The notes beneath the pieces are model-generated. The model saw only the letters and a program-made list of their open reading frames with translations, was not told the DNA's origin and made no database searches. A DNA stretch of 64,000 bases. It comes from Odobenus rosmarus divergens (taxonomy: Eukaryota > Chordata > Mammalia > Carnivora > Odobenidae). The stretch is from the NCBI RefSeq assembly GCF_000321225.1, contig NW_004450403.1, positions 522,614-586,613 of the forward strand. The letters run 5' to 3'. Positions 22,196 to 33,819 of the stretch are shown one piece after another. The position numbers were made by a program, and so were the translations under genes. Each line of letters starts with the position of its first letter. Position 1 is the first letter of the stretch.

Positions 22196-22820
22196 TGGTA
22201 GAACTCTACCAATTACAAGGAACAGGAATGATGAAACCCAAGGCTAAAATTGTAGCCCCTGTCACTTGCTTATATCTTTAATCAGTAATTAAAGGGTTTT
22301 GCTGATTCCATTCAATAGTAGCTTCTTCCCTAATGGCCTGCAGCCATTCAGCGAGATCAATGATTTAATCATGTCATCCTGCCACCAGCTTGATCTGAAA
22401 TCCTTTTGTAGGATCCTTTACAGTTTAAAGAGGCTTATTTTCAGGTTAGAATGATCTGAAGGGTTCAAGATTAAGGTCTAAGAAAAGCTCATGTATTTAC
22501 CCAGTATTGATCTGAAGCCTGGAATATACATACTAAAATCGCTTCCATCCATGACTAGGAAGCAGTTTCCAGAGCACAGCGAGGATGGCGTGCTACATAA
22601 AAAGTCCTGTCTTCTAAACATTTTAGGGGCCCAATCGTTTACTCTTGTTTGCTTTTATGCTCTCCCACAAATTAGGTTATCTTTAAAAATGCATATGCTT
22701 GCCATCAAAAGACAACTTTATCTTAGTGTGGAGTTGATGCTGAATTTGCCTTTGCTAAAATCATCTGGGAAAGCTAAAAAGCTTTCAATATTTTTATATA
22801 ATTTGAAGGCATGATTATTT
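22196..22820. promoter_or_regulatory. Candidate conserved non-coding block (homeodomain-type motifs)
   Basis: About 620 bp free of recognisable repeats, unlike its surroundings. It contains clustered TAAT-type cores, for example ATCAGTAATTAAAGGG near 22280, TGATTTAATCATG near 22362, and an ATGCATATGC near 22690. The frame at 22491-22814 (107 codons) shows no known protein. Such texture is common in developmental enhancers, but conservation cannot be seen from one sequence. Confidence 0.3.
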
Positions 22821-22829
22821 TTCACAGGA

Positions 22830-23330
22830 CTGCATTTTTTCCTTTTACTTCAGAGATGGTTACTCTAAAAATGGAATAATAATAGATCTGGATTATCATA
22901 AAAGATGATAATCAGAAAGAATTTTGTGATTTTTGTCAATGTTGCAGAAGAACAAAACTTCATCATTGTAAGCCCTGAGGCAGCAAAAATGATCTTCTTT
23001 ACAGTAATAGGGAAACCAGAAAAACTGGTAAGAAAAAATGAAAATGCCCCAATTTGGATTTAGGAAGTTGGGCTTCTTGCCTTTGCTTCTAAGGAAAACC
23101 CTTCTCATTCCATTCATAGGCCTGCTATGAGAATGCATGTTTATTTCATGTGATGTTTATATCACCTCAGGGGAAAAACATATATTATATGTAACATTCA
23201 TACATACGTGTGTGTGTGTCTACATATGTAAGTGTATGTACATATGAGTATGATAACATACATATGTGCACAAATTTAAAGTTGTGCAGTACTTGAAAAT
23301 ATTATCTTAGTAAATTTTTGCCACAAAATG
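22830..23330. other. AT-rich, small (TG)n patch, no gene
   Basis: Contains a short TGTGTGTGTG patch near 23209 with TACATATG variants up to 23270. No frame above 80 codons. Confidence 0.45.
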
Positions 23331-23375
23331 ACATTAAAAGTTGTGCATTAGTACCTCCATCTTACAAATGAGAAA

Positions 23376-23433
23376 AGACAGACTTATACAGATAAATAAT
23401 CTGTCCATAGACAGACTTATACAGATAAATAAT
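23376..23433. repeat. 33-bp tandem duplication, nearly two units
   Basis: GACAGACTTATACAGATAAA followed by TAAT occurs at 23377-23400 and again at 23410-23433, offset by 33 bp. It lies in a MIR-like minus-strand context (CTCCATCTTACAAATGAG at 23354). Confidence 0.85.
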
Positions 23434-23719
23434 GTTACCATATTTCACCTTGTAAAATATCTTCTGTTCCTTTTCACTGACTCACGGTCTTGCTCTCAAG
23501 CACTATGAAGTGGCCTTTTGCCCCACTGTGCAGTTAGTTATCTTTCCTCAGTTTACTCACAGGATTAAAAACATTTCCTTAGGTGTGGCTGGTCCATTTG
23601 GGCCCACTATGAGCAAGAGTCAAATTCGTTCATGGTGACGATGTAATATAATCATGATTGTCACTTTTCCTCCAGTAAACCATGAGTCCCATGGGCTAGG
23701 CACTGTCAGCATGACTCGA

Positions 23720-23995
23720 TCTCACTATTTACCAACACACAGATCTCATCTCAAGTGTCACCTGCGTCCCTGGCCTCCTAGTACAAAACATTACCTCCGG
23801 GTTGCATATCTTCATTCAACTCTCAACAGAAAATGACCCTCCTTGTGATGTTTACTTTGTGTGATGTGTCTGCACTCATTGAAAGGTAAGTTCTCTCTTT
23901 GTCTTCTTTATTCTGGGATTCTCAGCACAGAGAACAAGGCCTTGCATATAGCAGTGCTTGGAAGGATTATTGTAAACTAAAATAAAATGATGTGT
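23720..23995 (+). mobile_element. L2 LINE 3' end, plus strand
   Basis: CTCATCTCAAGTGTCACCTG, GTCTTCTTTATTCTGGGATT, and CTTGCATATAGCAGTGCTTG follow the L2 3' end order. Non-coding. Immediately followed by a can-SINE. Confidence 0.6.
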
Positions 23996-24000
23996 CCCCC

Positions 24001-24204
24001 TTTTTTTAAAAAAAGATTTTATTTATTTATTTGAGAGAGAGAGAGAGAGAGTGAGCAAGCAGAGGGATGGGGAGAGGGAGAGGGAGAAGCAGACTCCACA
24101 CTGAGCGCGGAGCCCAGTGCGGGGCTCGATCTGGCCACCCGGAGATCAGGACCGGAGCTGAAACCAGGAGTCGGACACTTAACAACTGAGCCACCCAGCC
24201 ACTC
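24001..24204 (-). mobile_element. can-SINE, minus strand
   Basis: Plus strand shows the T-run, AAGATTTTATTTATTTATTT, a GA-rich block, GCGGGGCTCGATCTGG, and the reversed head CTGAGCCACCCAGCC. No clear target-site duplication; the last bases of the head differ from consensus. Confidence 0.93.
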
Positions 24205-24384
24205 TGCCTTTTGTTTGTTTTTTAAGAAGGCATAAACCTGAAAATTTTTTGAACAATGAAAATAAGGCCCATTTTTGATATCTGCTGTCTTCTCCTGGTG
24301 TGTCCTTTTGTCACTTAAAGGCCACCTGTGGGCAGCACCACCTGCATTTCTTCACAAGAAAAAAAGAGGCTCCATGGAGGAGGT

Positions 24385-24530
24385 GCTATGTACATGCTCT
24401 TAGTGATTCTTCAGATAAGTATTATCATTCACATTTTACATACATGCAAAATGAAGCTCACGTGTTTTAGAAACTTGCAGAAGTTACACATGTCATTAGA
24501 AACAAGCTGAATATAAATCCAAGGTGACCC
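24385..24530 (-). mobile_element. MIR SINE, minus strand
   Basis: AAGTATTATCATTCACATTT, ACATACATGCAAAATGAAGC, then CTTGCAGAAGTTACACATGT matches the reversed MIR core. Confidence 0.65.
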
Positions 24531-24534
24531 TTCC

Positions 24535-26730
24535 TCTGGAATGCAAGGTGCCGGGTTAGCCAGACACGGCAGGCAGCCTCCTCCAGGCCGCCTTGCTGGA
24601 CCTGATGTCAGGTGTGCCCGTGGGCGGGTCCCCGCAGCAAGGCTCACACGCACTCATGCACGCAGCTACCCGTCACCGCATTTGTATCACTTGAACTGAA
24701 AACAATTACATTTCACCAATACAGATGTCCTTATCACTTAGAAATTCCTTAGAAATATTTAGGTATTTAATTGTTGGAAAGCTTTTAAGGATACCCAGCC
24801 TTCCATGGATGGTTTTCCTTTTGCTCAAAACTCACTGAAATTTGAAAATGTCAAATCCAGTTCACAGCACCTCCTATGTCTCTTTCAAACTTCAGTGTTG
24901 TCTCCGGAAAAGCCTGCTCTGAATAAATTGATGGCTTCAGAGTCAGCTCCTGATGACCTGGATTCATCAGACTGATTATATGGATTATACTGATGATACT
25001 TCCCACGGTATATTGTTTTTCTCCTCTTTAGCGGTGTTTCCATCACTCACCAGCCAACAAACTAAAAGTTTGCCCGGGGGTGGGGGGGCGGCTATGGCTC
25101 AGACATCCGTGCTTTTTACCTCCAGCCAAAATATCTCCCTGAGTCCAGGTCCACACTCGTAAGAGGGATCTCAGCAAACTAGGAGCTGTGCAGATGGGAG
25201 TAACTGCAAGAGTGTGAGGTTATAAACCATATATTTTAAGAATTCATTAAAGAAATTCCAGCTCTGCGGCTTGATGGAAAACAGGCTGAGGAGAACATAA
25301 AATCTAATTTCATGTGTCAAGGAAAATCACGTGGGGTAAAGAATTAGATGTATGTTCTCAGGCCCGAAGGATTAACCAAGACCAAATGCAGTTCTGAGGA
25401 AAAATTTCACTTCAGTTTAAAAACATAACTATTAAAAAGCCTAAGTTGTCCGGAGGTGGAAAAGAGGAAGTAAGTTTCCTTTTGGTAGAAGAAGAAAAAA
25501 TTATTTAGGAAACTGCCACGTGAGAGCAATGTGTCGGCCATTTTTGGTTTTGTTTTTTTCCATAATAAGCTCATCAGGAAACTAATTGTATTCGCCATTT
25601 TTGGCATGAAAAACAGACTCACAGAAGCCCGGCGAATCGCCTTGGTTCATCCAGCCAAGCAATGACAGAGCAGGTCCCTCCTGCTCTGTCGTTGCTCACG
25701 TGCTCGTTAAGGCAGATCCCCACTGACCCTTCCTGGAGGAGGATTTCAGAATATGGTGTGAGTAGACCTCACGAGCTCAGGTTTGGTACGACCACAGGTC
25801 CTGGCTCCTGGCGATCCTGAGGGCGTTGGCGGCCCGTCTGAGGCTTTCTTGGAAGTCAGCTTGGGTGGGGACAAGAGTGCTTTGCAGCGCTAGCTTATGA
25901 TTAACTAGGGGAATTCAGTCATCAACCAACCAGAAAAACAACTTTAATTCCAGGCTTGTAATTTTGCAAATTGAAAAATAATTTTATTCAATTTTTTTTT
26001 AATACTTGAGACATAATATCAAGAGTTATACTGGCCCGAATCTGACAAAAGGGACAAATAAAATCGATCTAGATTGGGTTTCAGTTTCACAAATGTTATT
26101 AAAAATCAGTAGTTTGTTAAAGTAACAGCCAATAGCTCACAGAGATAAGAAGCCAAAGAGGGAAACAGGGCAGTGAGTTTATTCTGTGTTTGATTAATGG
26201 GCGAATATGGGCTTGCTATTCAGCAAGGGAAATTTAGGTCAAGCTGAAGTTTGTGGGGGAAGAAAGTCCATATTTGAATCAAAAATGTTATGTTATTGAG
26301 AGAATTAAAGAGTCTTTGGGGAGATGCCAATTGCTCCAAAAGTCTTACTTTCTTGCGGGATAGCTAAGTGAGAATAACCACTCTAAAACTAGCAGGAATC
26401 TGGGAGCCATGGGCCAGAAGGACTCCCAAAGTAGGTGCTTCAAAATCTCCAGAATCCAAATACTTTCTAAGATTTGCTACAGATGATTTGTACAGCACCC
26501 GGCCCATAGAACAAACTCATATGCTTATATGTGCATCATCTAGCTCTGCCAAGTACCGGGGGGTTGGCAACGGACGGTACGCTGGGTCTTCGCTCTCAAG
26601 CACTTGGGTTGTAGCGGGAGGAGGAAATAGAAACAGAAAAAGAGAACCAGGATATCTCAGCAGTGCAAATGAAGTGATAAATAATTGGAAATTTAGTAAT
26701 AGTAACAGGAATGTCCAGTAATGGACTGTG
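24535..26730. other. No gene recognised; local CpG enrichment near 25.6-25.9 kb
   Basis: Unique-looking sequence. Positions 25620-25880 have more CpG than the surroundings (for example GGCGAATCGCC and GGGCGTTGGCGGCCCG) but far too few for a CpG island. A G-rich run lies at 25075-25091. The plus frame at 26368-26721 (117 codons) has no recognisable domain. Confidence 0.4.
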
Positions 26731-26734
26731 GCTT

Positions 26735-26915
26735 ACAGCACACATTATGCCAAACTCAAGGATTAAAAGTGGGTATTATCCTCATTTTGCTGGTGAAGTA
26801 AAAGAGGCATGGCAGCTAATTTGCTGAAAGCCACTCAGTAAGTGATAACACTGAAGTCGTAAGCGAGAATGTCTGACCCCAAAGCCTGTGCTCTTTGCAA
26901 TCCATCATGCGGTAA
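26735..26915 (-). mobile_element. MIR SINE, minus strand
   Basis: GGGTATTATCCTCATTTTGC, then AAGCCACTCAGTAAGTGATA and CCCCAAAGCCTGTGCTCTTT follows the reversed MIR from core to head. Confidence 0.7.
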
Positions 26916-26919
26916 GGAG

Positions 26920-28315
26920 CATCTCCAGCTGGGAGGATCACAGACTCTGCTGCTGTTGACTCCGGAGACCAAGCTGTAGACCTTACCCTTGACGGACATG
27001 CTCTCAAGGGCAGGCTGTCCTGAACTTCCCCCTGAGAACCATCTCGATCCAAATTGCTGTTACCTGTAACTCTCTTGGGCACAGGTGGTTCTCTGCATAT
27101 TGTGAACACCTAATAGACATTTGATTAATGCTCATTTTGTTATGGTGCCCAACAGAAAGTGCTCCCCACAAATGCCGTACTTGTCTTCCAAAGTAGCCAT
27201 CACCCTTTATTGACATGTGTGTAAGATGGTGCTACACAGAGGTTGTTTTTTTTTCCTTAATGCTTTTTTTTTTCTTTCCAGTTTCTTGACTAAATTTGAA
27301 GTGGTAGAAAATAGAATGAAACTTCTAAAAGTTAACTAAATTTTTTTTTTAAAAATAATCTTTCAAAACGTCCAAGTTACCATTCAGAAATGATTTTTAT
27401 TTTTCTTACTGCTTATCTAGGCATTATTTCGCAGTATTTTTTTTTACTCAGTTAAAAGTATAATCACATAATTTCAACAGATAAATTTAGAAATATAAAA
27501 AGAAAGAATATGTAATCATTAAATTAAGCTCACTCTAACACATCCACACAATGGGTGAACTTGGCAGGAGTTGCCTCTACATACAAAAATCTCTCTAAGG
27601 AAGGCCAAACAAGCCAGTTTGATAAAAATTTAAGAGGAATTTTTTTATGTGGGATTTTGCATAAAAATATTCATCTAAACTCCTCAGAGTTGTTTTTCGA
27701 GATAATTTTATCCTTACCAGAAATCCGACAGTTGGATTTGGAAACTCCTCTTATCAAAATATTTCCCACAGGTATTGACACAGTTCGGTCTTTTAAGTCT
27801 TTCAAACAGTCTCCTCTATTCTTTCGATTTACTCCAAGACCAGAAATTCATGAAGACTTAGGTACCCACCTTCTGATGTACCAGAGGGAAGGACTCAGCC
27901 CTAAGTCTGGTCTGATTCGTTTTGTCTTCCTTCCATGACAAAACTAGCTCCTCTGGTTGTGTTTACTGTAGTTCCTTCTAGGGTGTTCCCTGAAATGCTG
28001 CAAACTGTTTCTTGTGAAGAAGGCACACACATTCCCTTTGTTTGAGAGGAGAAAAACAAACAAAGGCTCCTTTGGCTCCTCCAAAGACAGGAGCAGGGAG
28101 GGGCATGGAGGAATGGTGGAGTCCCAAGTTCACCTCTGAGATGTGAGCTGGTTAAGAAGAGGAAGTGGTGACAATGGGAGCCTACTCTCCACACAAAAGT
28201 GCTAAGTTAGCTGAGAAAGACCAACTAGTGTGCACAGCACAATACTCATCAACTTTGAAAGAAGAGTGAAATGTATCAGAAGTGGAATTGGATGACCTAT
28301 AGCATCTTCATACCA
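26920..28315. other. No gene recognised
   Basis: AT-rich with T-runs around 27245-27275 and 27340-27350. The plus frame 27555-27938 (127 codons) begins in AT-rich sequence and has no recognisable domain or exon border; I do not call it. Confidence 0.4.
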
Positions 28316-28319
28316 GTTT

Positions 28320-28475
28320 GGACAAACACTTGTTAGACACACACCTGTGCAAGACCATATGCTAGGTTTTGGGGGTGGTGGGATGGAGAGAATATTCTTT
28401 ACCCTCATGAGTTTACAGTTTAGGAATGGGGAAAGGAGATGCTGACAGAGGATTTTACCCCACTGAGATGAGTCA
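28320..28475 (-). mobile_element. L2 fragment, minus strand
   Basis: ACCATATGCTAGGTTTTGGG then TTACCCTCATGAGTTTACAG and TTTAGGAATGGGGAAAGGAG is the reversed L2 3' end. Confidence 0.55.
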
Positions 28476-28844
28476 CAGAAGTTAGCTAAGTACACTAATG
28501 GGTCTCAGAGAAACAGCACATAACCTCATGCATTGCAGACAGAGGAACTAGAAAGTGACCAAATGCAGAGCCAGGAGAGAGAACATAACAGTAAGAAATG
28601 TAAAATAGTTTGACCTCATAATAAAGAAGGTGGAGGAGATAGGAATAGGGAAGACCACCCAGAAAAAGTTCAAATTTATCTAAACATTGTTCATATTTCC
28701 CTCTGTCTAACACTTAATCAACGAATGTCAACCTATTTCCTGTGATCACCTCAGTCTTTGAAAGTTATAAATATGAGATATAAATATGAGTACAAGAAAC
28801 CATTCCTGTCCACAGGTGCTCACAATCTCTTTGGAAAGACCATG

Positions 28845-29025
28845 GATTAACTGATTGCACATTTCTGCCAGACCCTCTCCTAGGCTCTTGGCCTGCATTA
28901 ACTCATGATGACTCATGAGGTCATTACTGTTGTCCCTTTCATTCAGATGAATAAACTGGGGTATAAAGTGTGTAAGCAGTGTGCCCAATATCATGCAGTC
29001 ACTAGAGGGTAGAGCTAGGATTTGA
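28845..29025 (-). mobile_element. MIR SINE, minus strand
   Basis: TTCAGATGAATAAACTGGGG, then CAGTGTGCCCAATATCATGC and AGAGGGTAGAGCTAGGATTT is the reversed MIR. No TSD. Confidence 0.7.
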
Positions 29026-29183
29026 AGTAAAACGAAATGGTTTCAGAAATCTCCCTCTTCTTACACTCACAAATATCAATTTCTGTGTATGTATGTTACA
29101 ATGTAGTCATACTTGTGGACCTACGAGAGATATAGATGCAAGTACTCATACAAGCACATGCCCACATGCAAAGATAGAACATT

Positions 29184-29385
29184 TTTAAAAAGATTTTATT
29201 TATTTATTTGAGAGAGAGAGAGAGAAAGAGAGAGAGAATGAGCAGGGGAGGGTCAGAGGGAGAAGCAGCCTCCCTGCTGAGTAGGGAGCCCTATATGGGA
29301 CTCGATCCTGGGACTCCAGGATCATGACCTGACCTGAGCTGAAGGCAGTCGCTTAACCGACTGAGCCACCCAGGCGCCTACAAAT
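29184..29385 (-). mobile_element. can-SINE, minus strand, with 10-bp TSD
   Basis: Complete reversed can-SINE ending CTGAGCCACCCAGGCGCC. Target-site duplication ATAGAACATT at 29174-29183 and 29386-29395. The GA-rich part has expanded GAGA steps. Confidence 0.96.
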
Positions 29386-29399
29386 ATAGAACATTCGAC

Positions 29400-30045
29400 T
29401 GTTTTCTGTAGGGTTAAGCACAAGCTAAGCATGCAGGACCTGACCTCCTGGGACCACCCTGCATGCCCACCTTCACCTCTTGTGACTGTTAATTATCCTC
29501 AGTTCCAGTCATGCAGGACTCTTTGAGATGTCCCACCCGACCCAACCTTTGCCCATCACAGACCAGCTGTCCGTTGTAAGCTAGTGGAGCTTTATTGACT
29601 CTTCCATACATAACACAGATCCTACTTACCTGTAACATTTCCTTGAACCATCTGCAACCAAACATTTATATCCTTGGTTCTCCCAAACTCTTGTGTATGT
29701 GTCATTCCTGGACTCTTAGGTTATGTTTTCATTATGTTTTACTGCTGGCTATGATCTTTCAGATGATATATACTTGCTTCTTGTCCTCATCAAATAATAC
29801 AGTCCCTGATATAAAACCAGTGCTCAGCACATGTTGGGTGAGGGACAAGAGCTCCTCAGCCCTTCCTTACTGGGGGATGATGGTGGTGATGGCCAACGCT
29901 CTCCAGCCAAGAGACCAAACATTTGCTCCAAGCTTTGGTTTTGTTACTACACTTTAGGTCTTGAAATGCTGCCTCTTCTTTCCTCATTATTTTTATTTTT
30001 GCTTTTTGTGCTGGTGGTTTTGCCTTTAGATTTAGTTCAATCCAA
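29400..30045. other. No gene recognised; possible L2 3' end at 29.78-29.85 kb
   Basis: GATATAAAACCAGTGCTCAG followed by CACATGTTGGGTGA resembles an L2 or MIR 3' end. The 120-codon plus frame at 29595-29957 has no recognisable product. Confidence 0.35.
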
Positions 30046-30049
30046 TCAA

Positions 30050-30385
30050 TATTAAGTCCTATAAAATTTCAGGAATGTTGAAAGGCTCTAGGGATAAGAA
30101 GAAGATGTTGACTCCTACCCCAAGAAGTTCATAATCTAGGCAGGGGGTCACATGTGCACACAGAGCATGGTGACCTCCGGGGAAGTGGACGGAGGACAGT
30201 GACACACTGTCTGAGGAGATTAGGGAGAGCTTTTCACAAGAGTTGACACTTAAGCAGCATGTTGAGGAATGAGCTGTTAACCAGGTTCCCAAAGTGGATA
30301 GGGCAGCTTCCAAGTCCTCAGGGCCTTTGTGTAGACCAGTCTCCCACACCTCAAACACCGAGATTTCATAAAATATACTCATGGA
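30050..30385 (-). mobile_element. L2 fragment, minus strand
   Basis: TGACTCCTACCCCAAGAAGT, TCATAATCTAGGCAGGGGGT, then GAGAGCTTTTCACAAGAGTT and CTCAGGGCCTTTGTGTAGAC match the reversed L2 3' region in order. Confidence 0.55.
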
Positions 30386-30437
30386 TCCATATCAGCATAA
30401 AAGTGATTTTTGCATTTTCATTTTTAAAGGAATTTTA

Positions 30438-30659
30438 GGGGCACCTGATTGGCTCAGTTGGTTAACTGTCTGGCTCCTGGTTTCGGCTCAGGTCATGATC
30501 TCAGGGTCGTGAAATCAAGCCCCATGTCAGGCTCTGTGCTCAGCATGGAACCTGCTTAATATTCTCTCTCTCCCTCTGCCCCTCCAAACCACCCCCCTCA
30601 CTCTTGCACACATACTCTCTCTCTCAAAAAAAAAGGTATAAACATTAAAAAAAAATTTT
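30438..30659 (+). mobile_element. can-SINE, plus strand, older type, with TSD
   Basis: Diverged head (GGGCACCTGATTGGCTCAGT) and GGCTCCTGGTTTCGGCTCAG; bipartite A-rich tail. Target-site duplication AAGGAATTTTA at 30427-30437 and 30660-30670. Divergence suggests an older insertion than the 3.7- or 52.5-kb copies. Confidence 0.94.
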
Positions 30660-30674
30660 AAGGAATTTTATAGC

Positions 30675-31545
30675 TCAGCTTTTAAGATATTAGTTATGGT
30701 TGGCTATGCACTCCCAGTAATCATTATAGGTAACTTAGCTAAGCAAGCATGGAAATAAGAAAAAATAACACTGAACTGGTATAAACATAATGAACTTTTT
30801 AAAGATTATGAATTATAAATAAACAGTAAAGTTGACATAATGCATGTGTTACAGACATAGCATTTGTTGATTATAATTTTGATGGCTTTAACTTCAAATT
30901 TTGGATGCAACAGGTTTTCAGTGCTCAGTCATTTAGGTGAGTCCCTAGGATTTGCAAATCCCCTCCTAGACTGCCTAACAGGTGCTCGGGTTATGCCTGG
31001 AGGCTGGAGGGATGCGTGCACAAGAAGAAAGCATGCAATGGAAAAGACATGCAAAATAGCCTTCTACATGACGAAACCATGGAGGTTTTCATATTACTAT
31101 AGAATAAGTATAAAAGGCATTTTCCCCAAACTCACAGATGGTCTCCATAATGATAATATCTGGTTAATATTAGACTTTTGCTTCTCTTGCTATAAATATG
31201 TAAAATTTGCTTTCTGGATGGTTTCCTTTGCTTTCTTACTTAACTGCATTGTCTCACACTGTTTTTTCTCTTAGAGATTCTAAGCATTCCGTGCCTCCCA
31301 CCAAATGCACAATGTATATACAATGTATATATTTACTTTGCCTATTTACTTTGTCTGTTGACTCAGTATCTGCCTCAAACCTAGAAGTAGATCTCTTTGT
31401 CATGATGCTGTTACTCCATTTCCCCCCTCACAGCCTCCCCCATGTCCAGGGGGCACTCCAGCTGACCTCATCTCCCTAAGCCCTGGCATTATATTTTTGC
31501 CCCATCAGGAGAGAAGGGTTAACGCCTTTACTTCTGGAAACTCCA
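30675..31545. other. No gene recognised
   Basis: The 136-codon plus frame at 30864-31274 spans AT-rich DNA with no recognisable domain. A short duplication of ACAATGTATAT lies at 31308-31329. Confidence 0.4.
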
Positions 31546-31549
31546 TTGC

Positions 31550-32280
31550 TTAGGTTAAGAAAGGCTTTCTGATTTCAGAACACCAGGAAAATGGTCTCTA
31601 TAGAAAATAAACAAAATTATTTTCTAATGTTCTGCTTTCATTGCCTTAAATAATCTTCTAGCCAGAAAATCTGCCATAATCCAAATGATATCAATTTAAG
31701 ACTCATTCCTTGACTTCTTAAAACATATTTCAGAACACTGTTTCTTTCCGTGAAGCAAGCTGTATTTAAATGTTATTACTGTATTAAAGAATATGGTTGT
31801 ATCTCACTATTTAAGAAGAGTCACTTAAAATAAAAAGCATACTACGTGTTTTGAGTACATTAAAGTTTTTGATAGTAAAATGACATCCACAGGATTTTGT
31901 TTAAATACTAACATTCTCCATGGCATCAGATGATAAAATGGTTAGAATGGTTGCACAATATTTTACTCAGATAGGCATGCTTTTGGTGATTGTGTGACAA
32001 CACAAGACAGTGTAAAAGTAGCCCGAATTTAATAATAAAAGAGAAAACAATGGTTGTGTAGCTTGGACATAATGATCGACTACTGATTTATTATTATTAT
32101 TTTCACTGCTCTCTTTTTAATGTAACGCAGAGTTATCAGTGCAGTATTGAGGCCTCTCTTTATAATGAGAATCCTATGTAAACAGTCACAATTGTTACAG
32201 ACGAGTGTGTCCAGAAAGGAGATTGATCAGAGATCACTGTAATGTTGTCAGGCTTATGACCTGAGGCAGTGCAGAGAAAC
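31550..32280. promoter_or_regulatory. Candidate conserved non-coding block (SOX/forkhead motifs)
   Basis: Roughly 730 bp without recognisable repeats. It holds a SOX-type AACAATGG at 32046-32053, a perfect forkhead consensus TGTAAACA at 32177-32184, and 3 bp later the palindromic ACAATTGT (two opposed SOX half-sites) at 32188-32195. AT-rich with several ATTTAAAT-like and TTAAT cores. Function and conservation are inferred only. Confidence 0.3.
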
Positions 32281-32284
32281 TCAC

Positions 32285-33419
32285 TGTGAATGGATCATTT
32301 ATTGCCTTCAAGAGCATTCTTTGATCCTGTCATTCTGTCTTCTTTCTGCTTTTGTGATTACACACATCTTCTTCTCTCTCTCTGGACCCTCTCGGCCATT
32401 CTCAGTGACCACTGCCATCCGAACAATCACAGGGGCTGTGTGATGAAAACCATGGGAGCTTGTAGACACAAGGAGCCCCAACTGCATCCTGTCCAGTCAA
32501 GGTCCTCACAAATGTCAAGGGACAAGAGGCTAAACCGTTTCCTCTCATGATGACAAAACAATCTGCCTTCATGAAAAGGGTCACTTTGCGGTATTACCAG
32601 CACATTTCAAGGACCATGTTTGTATCCAGGGGTGTAGATGTAAAATCTAAAGTATAAGTTTTACTTGTGTAATGTTTTGCCAATATAACAGTGTACCTAA
32701 TGCTTGATATATTGATTTATTAATGACTTTAAACTTTAACAGTTTAATATGGCTTGTAGAATGTCAAAAAATCAGTATAGTTTTGAGTTTGATTTACATT
32801 TTTAAAAAATAGCATTCTATCAAGGTCTTCATAGTTACCAATCATCAGTCCCTCAGTCCTAGAAGAACCCCAAAATGATTTTTTTTAAATGTGCAGAGAG
32901 ATTAGTTAGAAAATTAGAAGTGCAACCCACTTGGCTTATTAATAAATAATAATGTTGAAGAAGCAAGACGACTATAATTGTGCAATTAATGTAATTCAGC
33001 GCTTCAAGCACACTTGTAAAAGTCAGATCACTCATGGGTGGTGTACAAACACCAGGAGTGACTTCTGAACCTCTCGCCTACACACCAGGGTCTCTGCTCT
33101 GGCAAGTATCTGTTCTCCTCTGCCTTATTTTCCCAAAATAAGAAAGATGTGTACTTTTAGATATCATATTTGAGAAAAATCAGTGTCCTAAGACTGTGGC
33201 AATCAGATTAAAAACCAGAAAAACATTAGATATTTACTATCCACGCAAAAAAAAAGGGTCATTAGTGGTTGTGGTGTTGAAGAGAGGATTAGTGGCTGTG
33301 TACTAATTGCCAAAACCATATAAATAAGGACAATATTTAATAACCTGACTGAAACATGAAGCCCTCTTTCCAAGGACAATTTTAGCCCATTTACTTCTGA
33401 TTCAAACGTTCCCTTTACA
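32285..33419. other. No gene recognised
   Basis: Unique-looking AT-rich DNA with frames of at most 86 codons. No element identified. Confidence 0.45.
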
Positions 33420-33431
33420 TCACTTGCTTTT

Positions 33432-33805
33432 TTTTCTGTCCATTTTTATTTTTTAATTTTATTTTATTATGTTATGTTAATCACCATACATTACATCATT
33501 AGTTTTTGATGTCGTGTTCCATGATTCATTGTTTGTGCATAACACCCAGTGCTCCACGCAGAACGTGCCCTCTTTAATACCCATCACCAGGCCAACCCAT
33601 CCCCCCACCCCCTCCCCTCCAGAACCCTCAGTTTGTTTCTCAGTCCGTAGTCTCTCATGGTTTGTCTCCCCCTCCGATTTCCCCACCTTCATTTTTCCCT
33701 TCCTACTACCTTCTTCTTTTTTAACATATATTGCATTATTTGTTTCAGAGGTACAGGTCTGAGATTCAACAGTCTTGCACAATTCACAGCGCTCACCATA
33801 GCACG
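33432..33805 (-). mobile_element. L1 3' end, minus strand, with 12-bp TSD
   Basis: 374 bp of reversed L1 3' UTR from the A-tail (read as T-rich start) through GTTATGTTAATCACCATACA to CAATTCACAGCGCTCACCAT. Target-site duplication TCACTTGCTTTT at 33420-33431 and 33806-33817. The short frames on both strands here are by-products. Confidence 0.95.
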
Positions 33806-33819
33806 TCACTTGCTTTTAC

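Noticed and set aside
25620..25900. Possible CpG island or first exon
   Set aside because: CpG count is raised only slightly over 280 bp; too short and GC-poor for an island and no promoter or exon signal visible.
27555..27938. 127-codon plus frame
   Set aside because: AT-rich unique DNA, no known domain, no supporting splice or promoter context.
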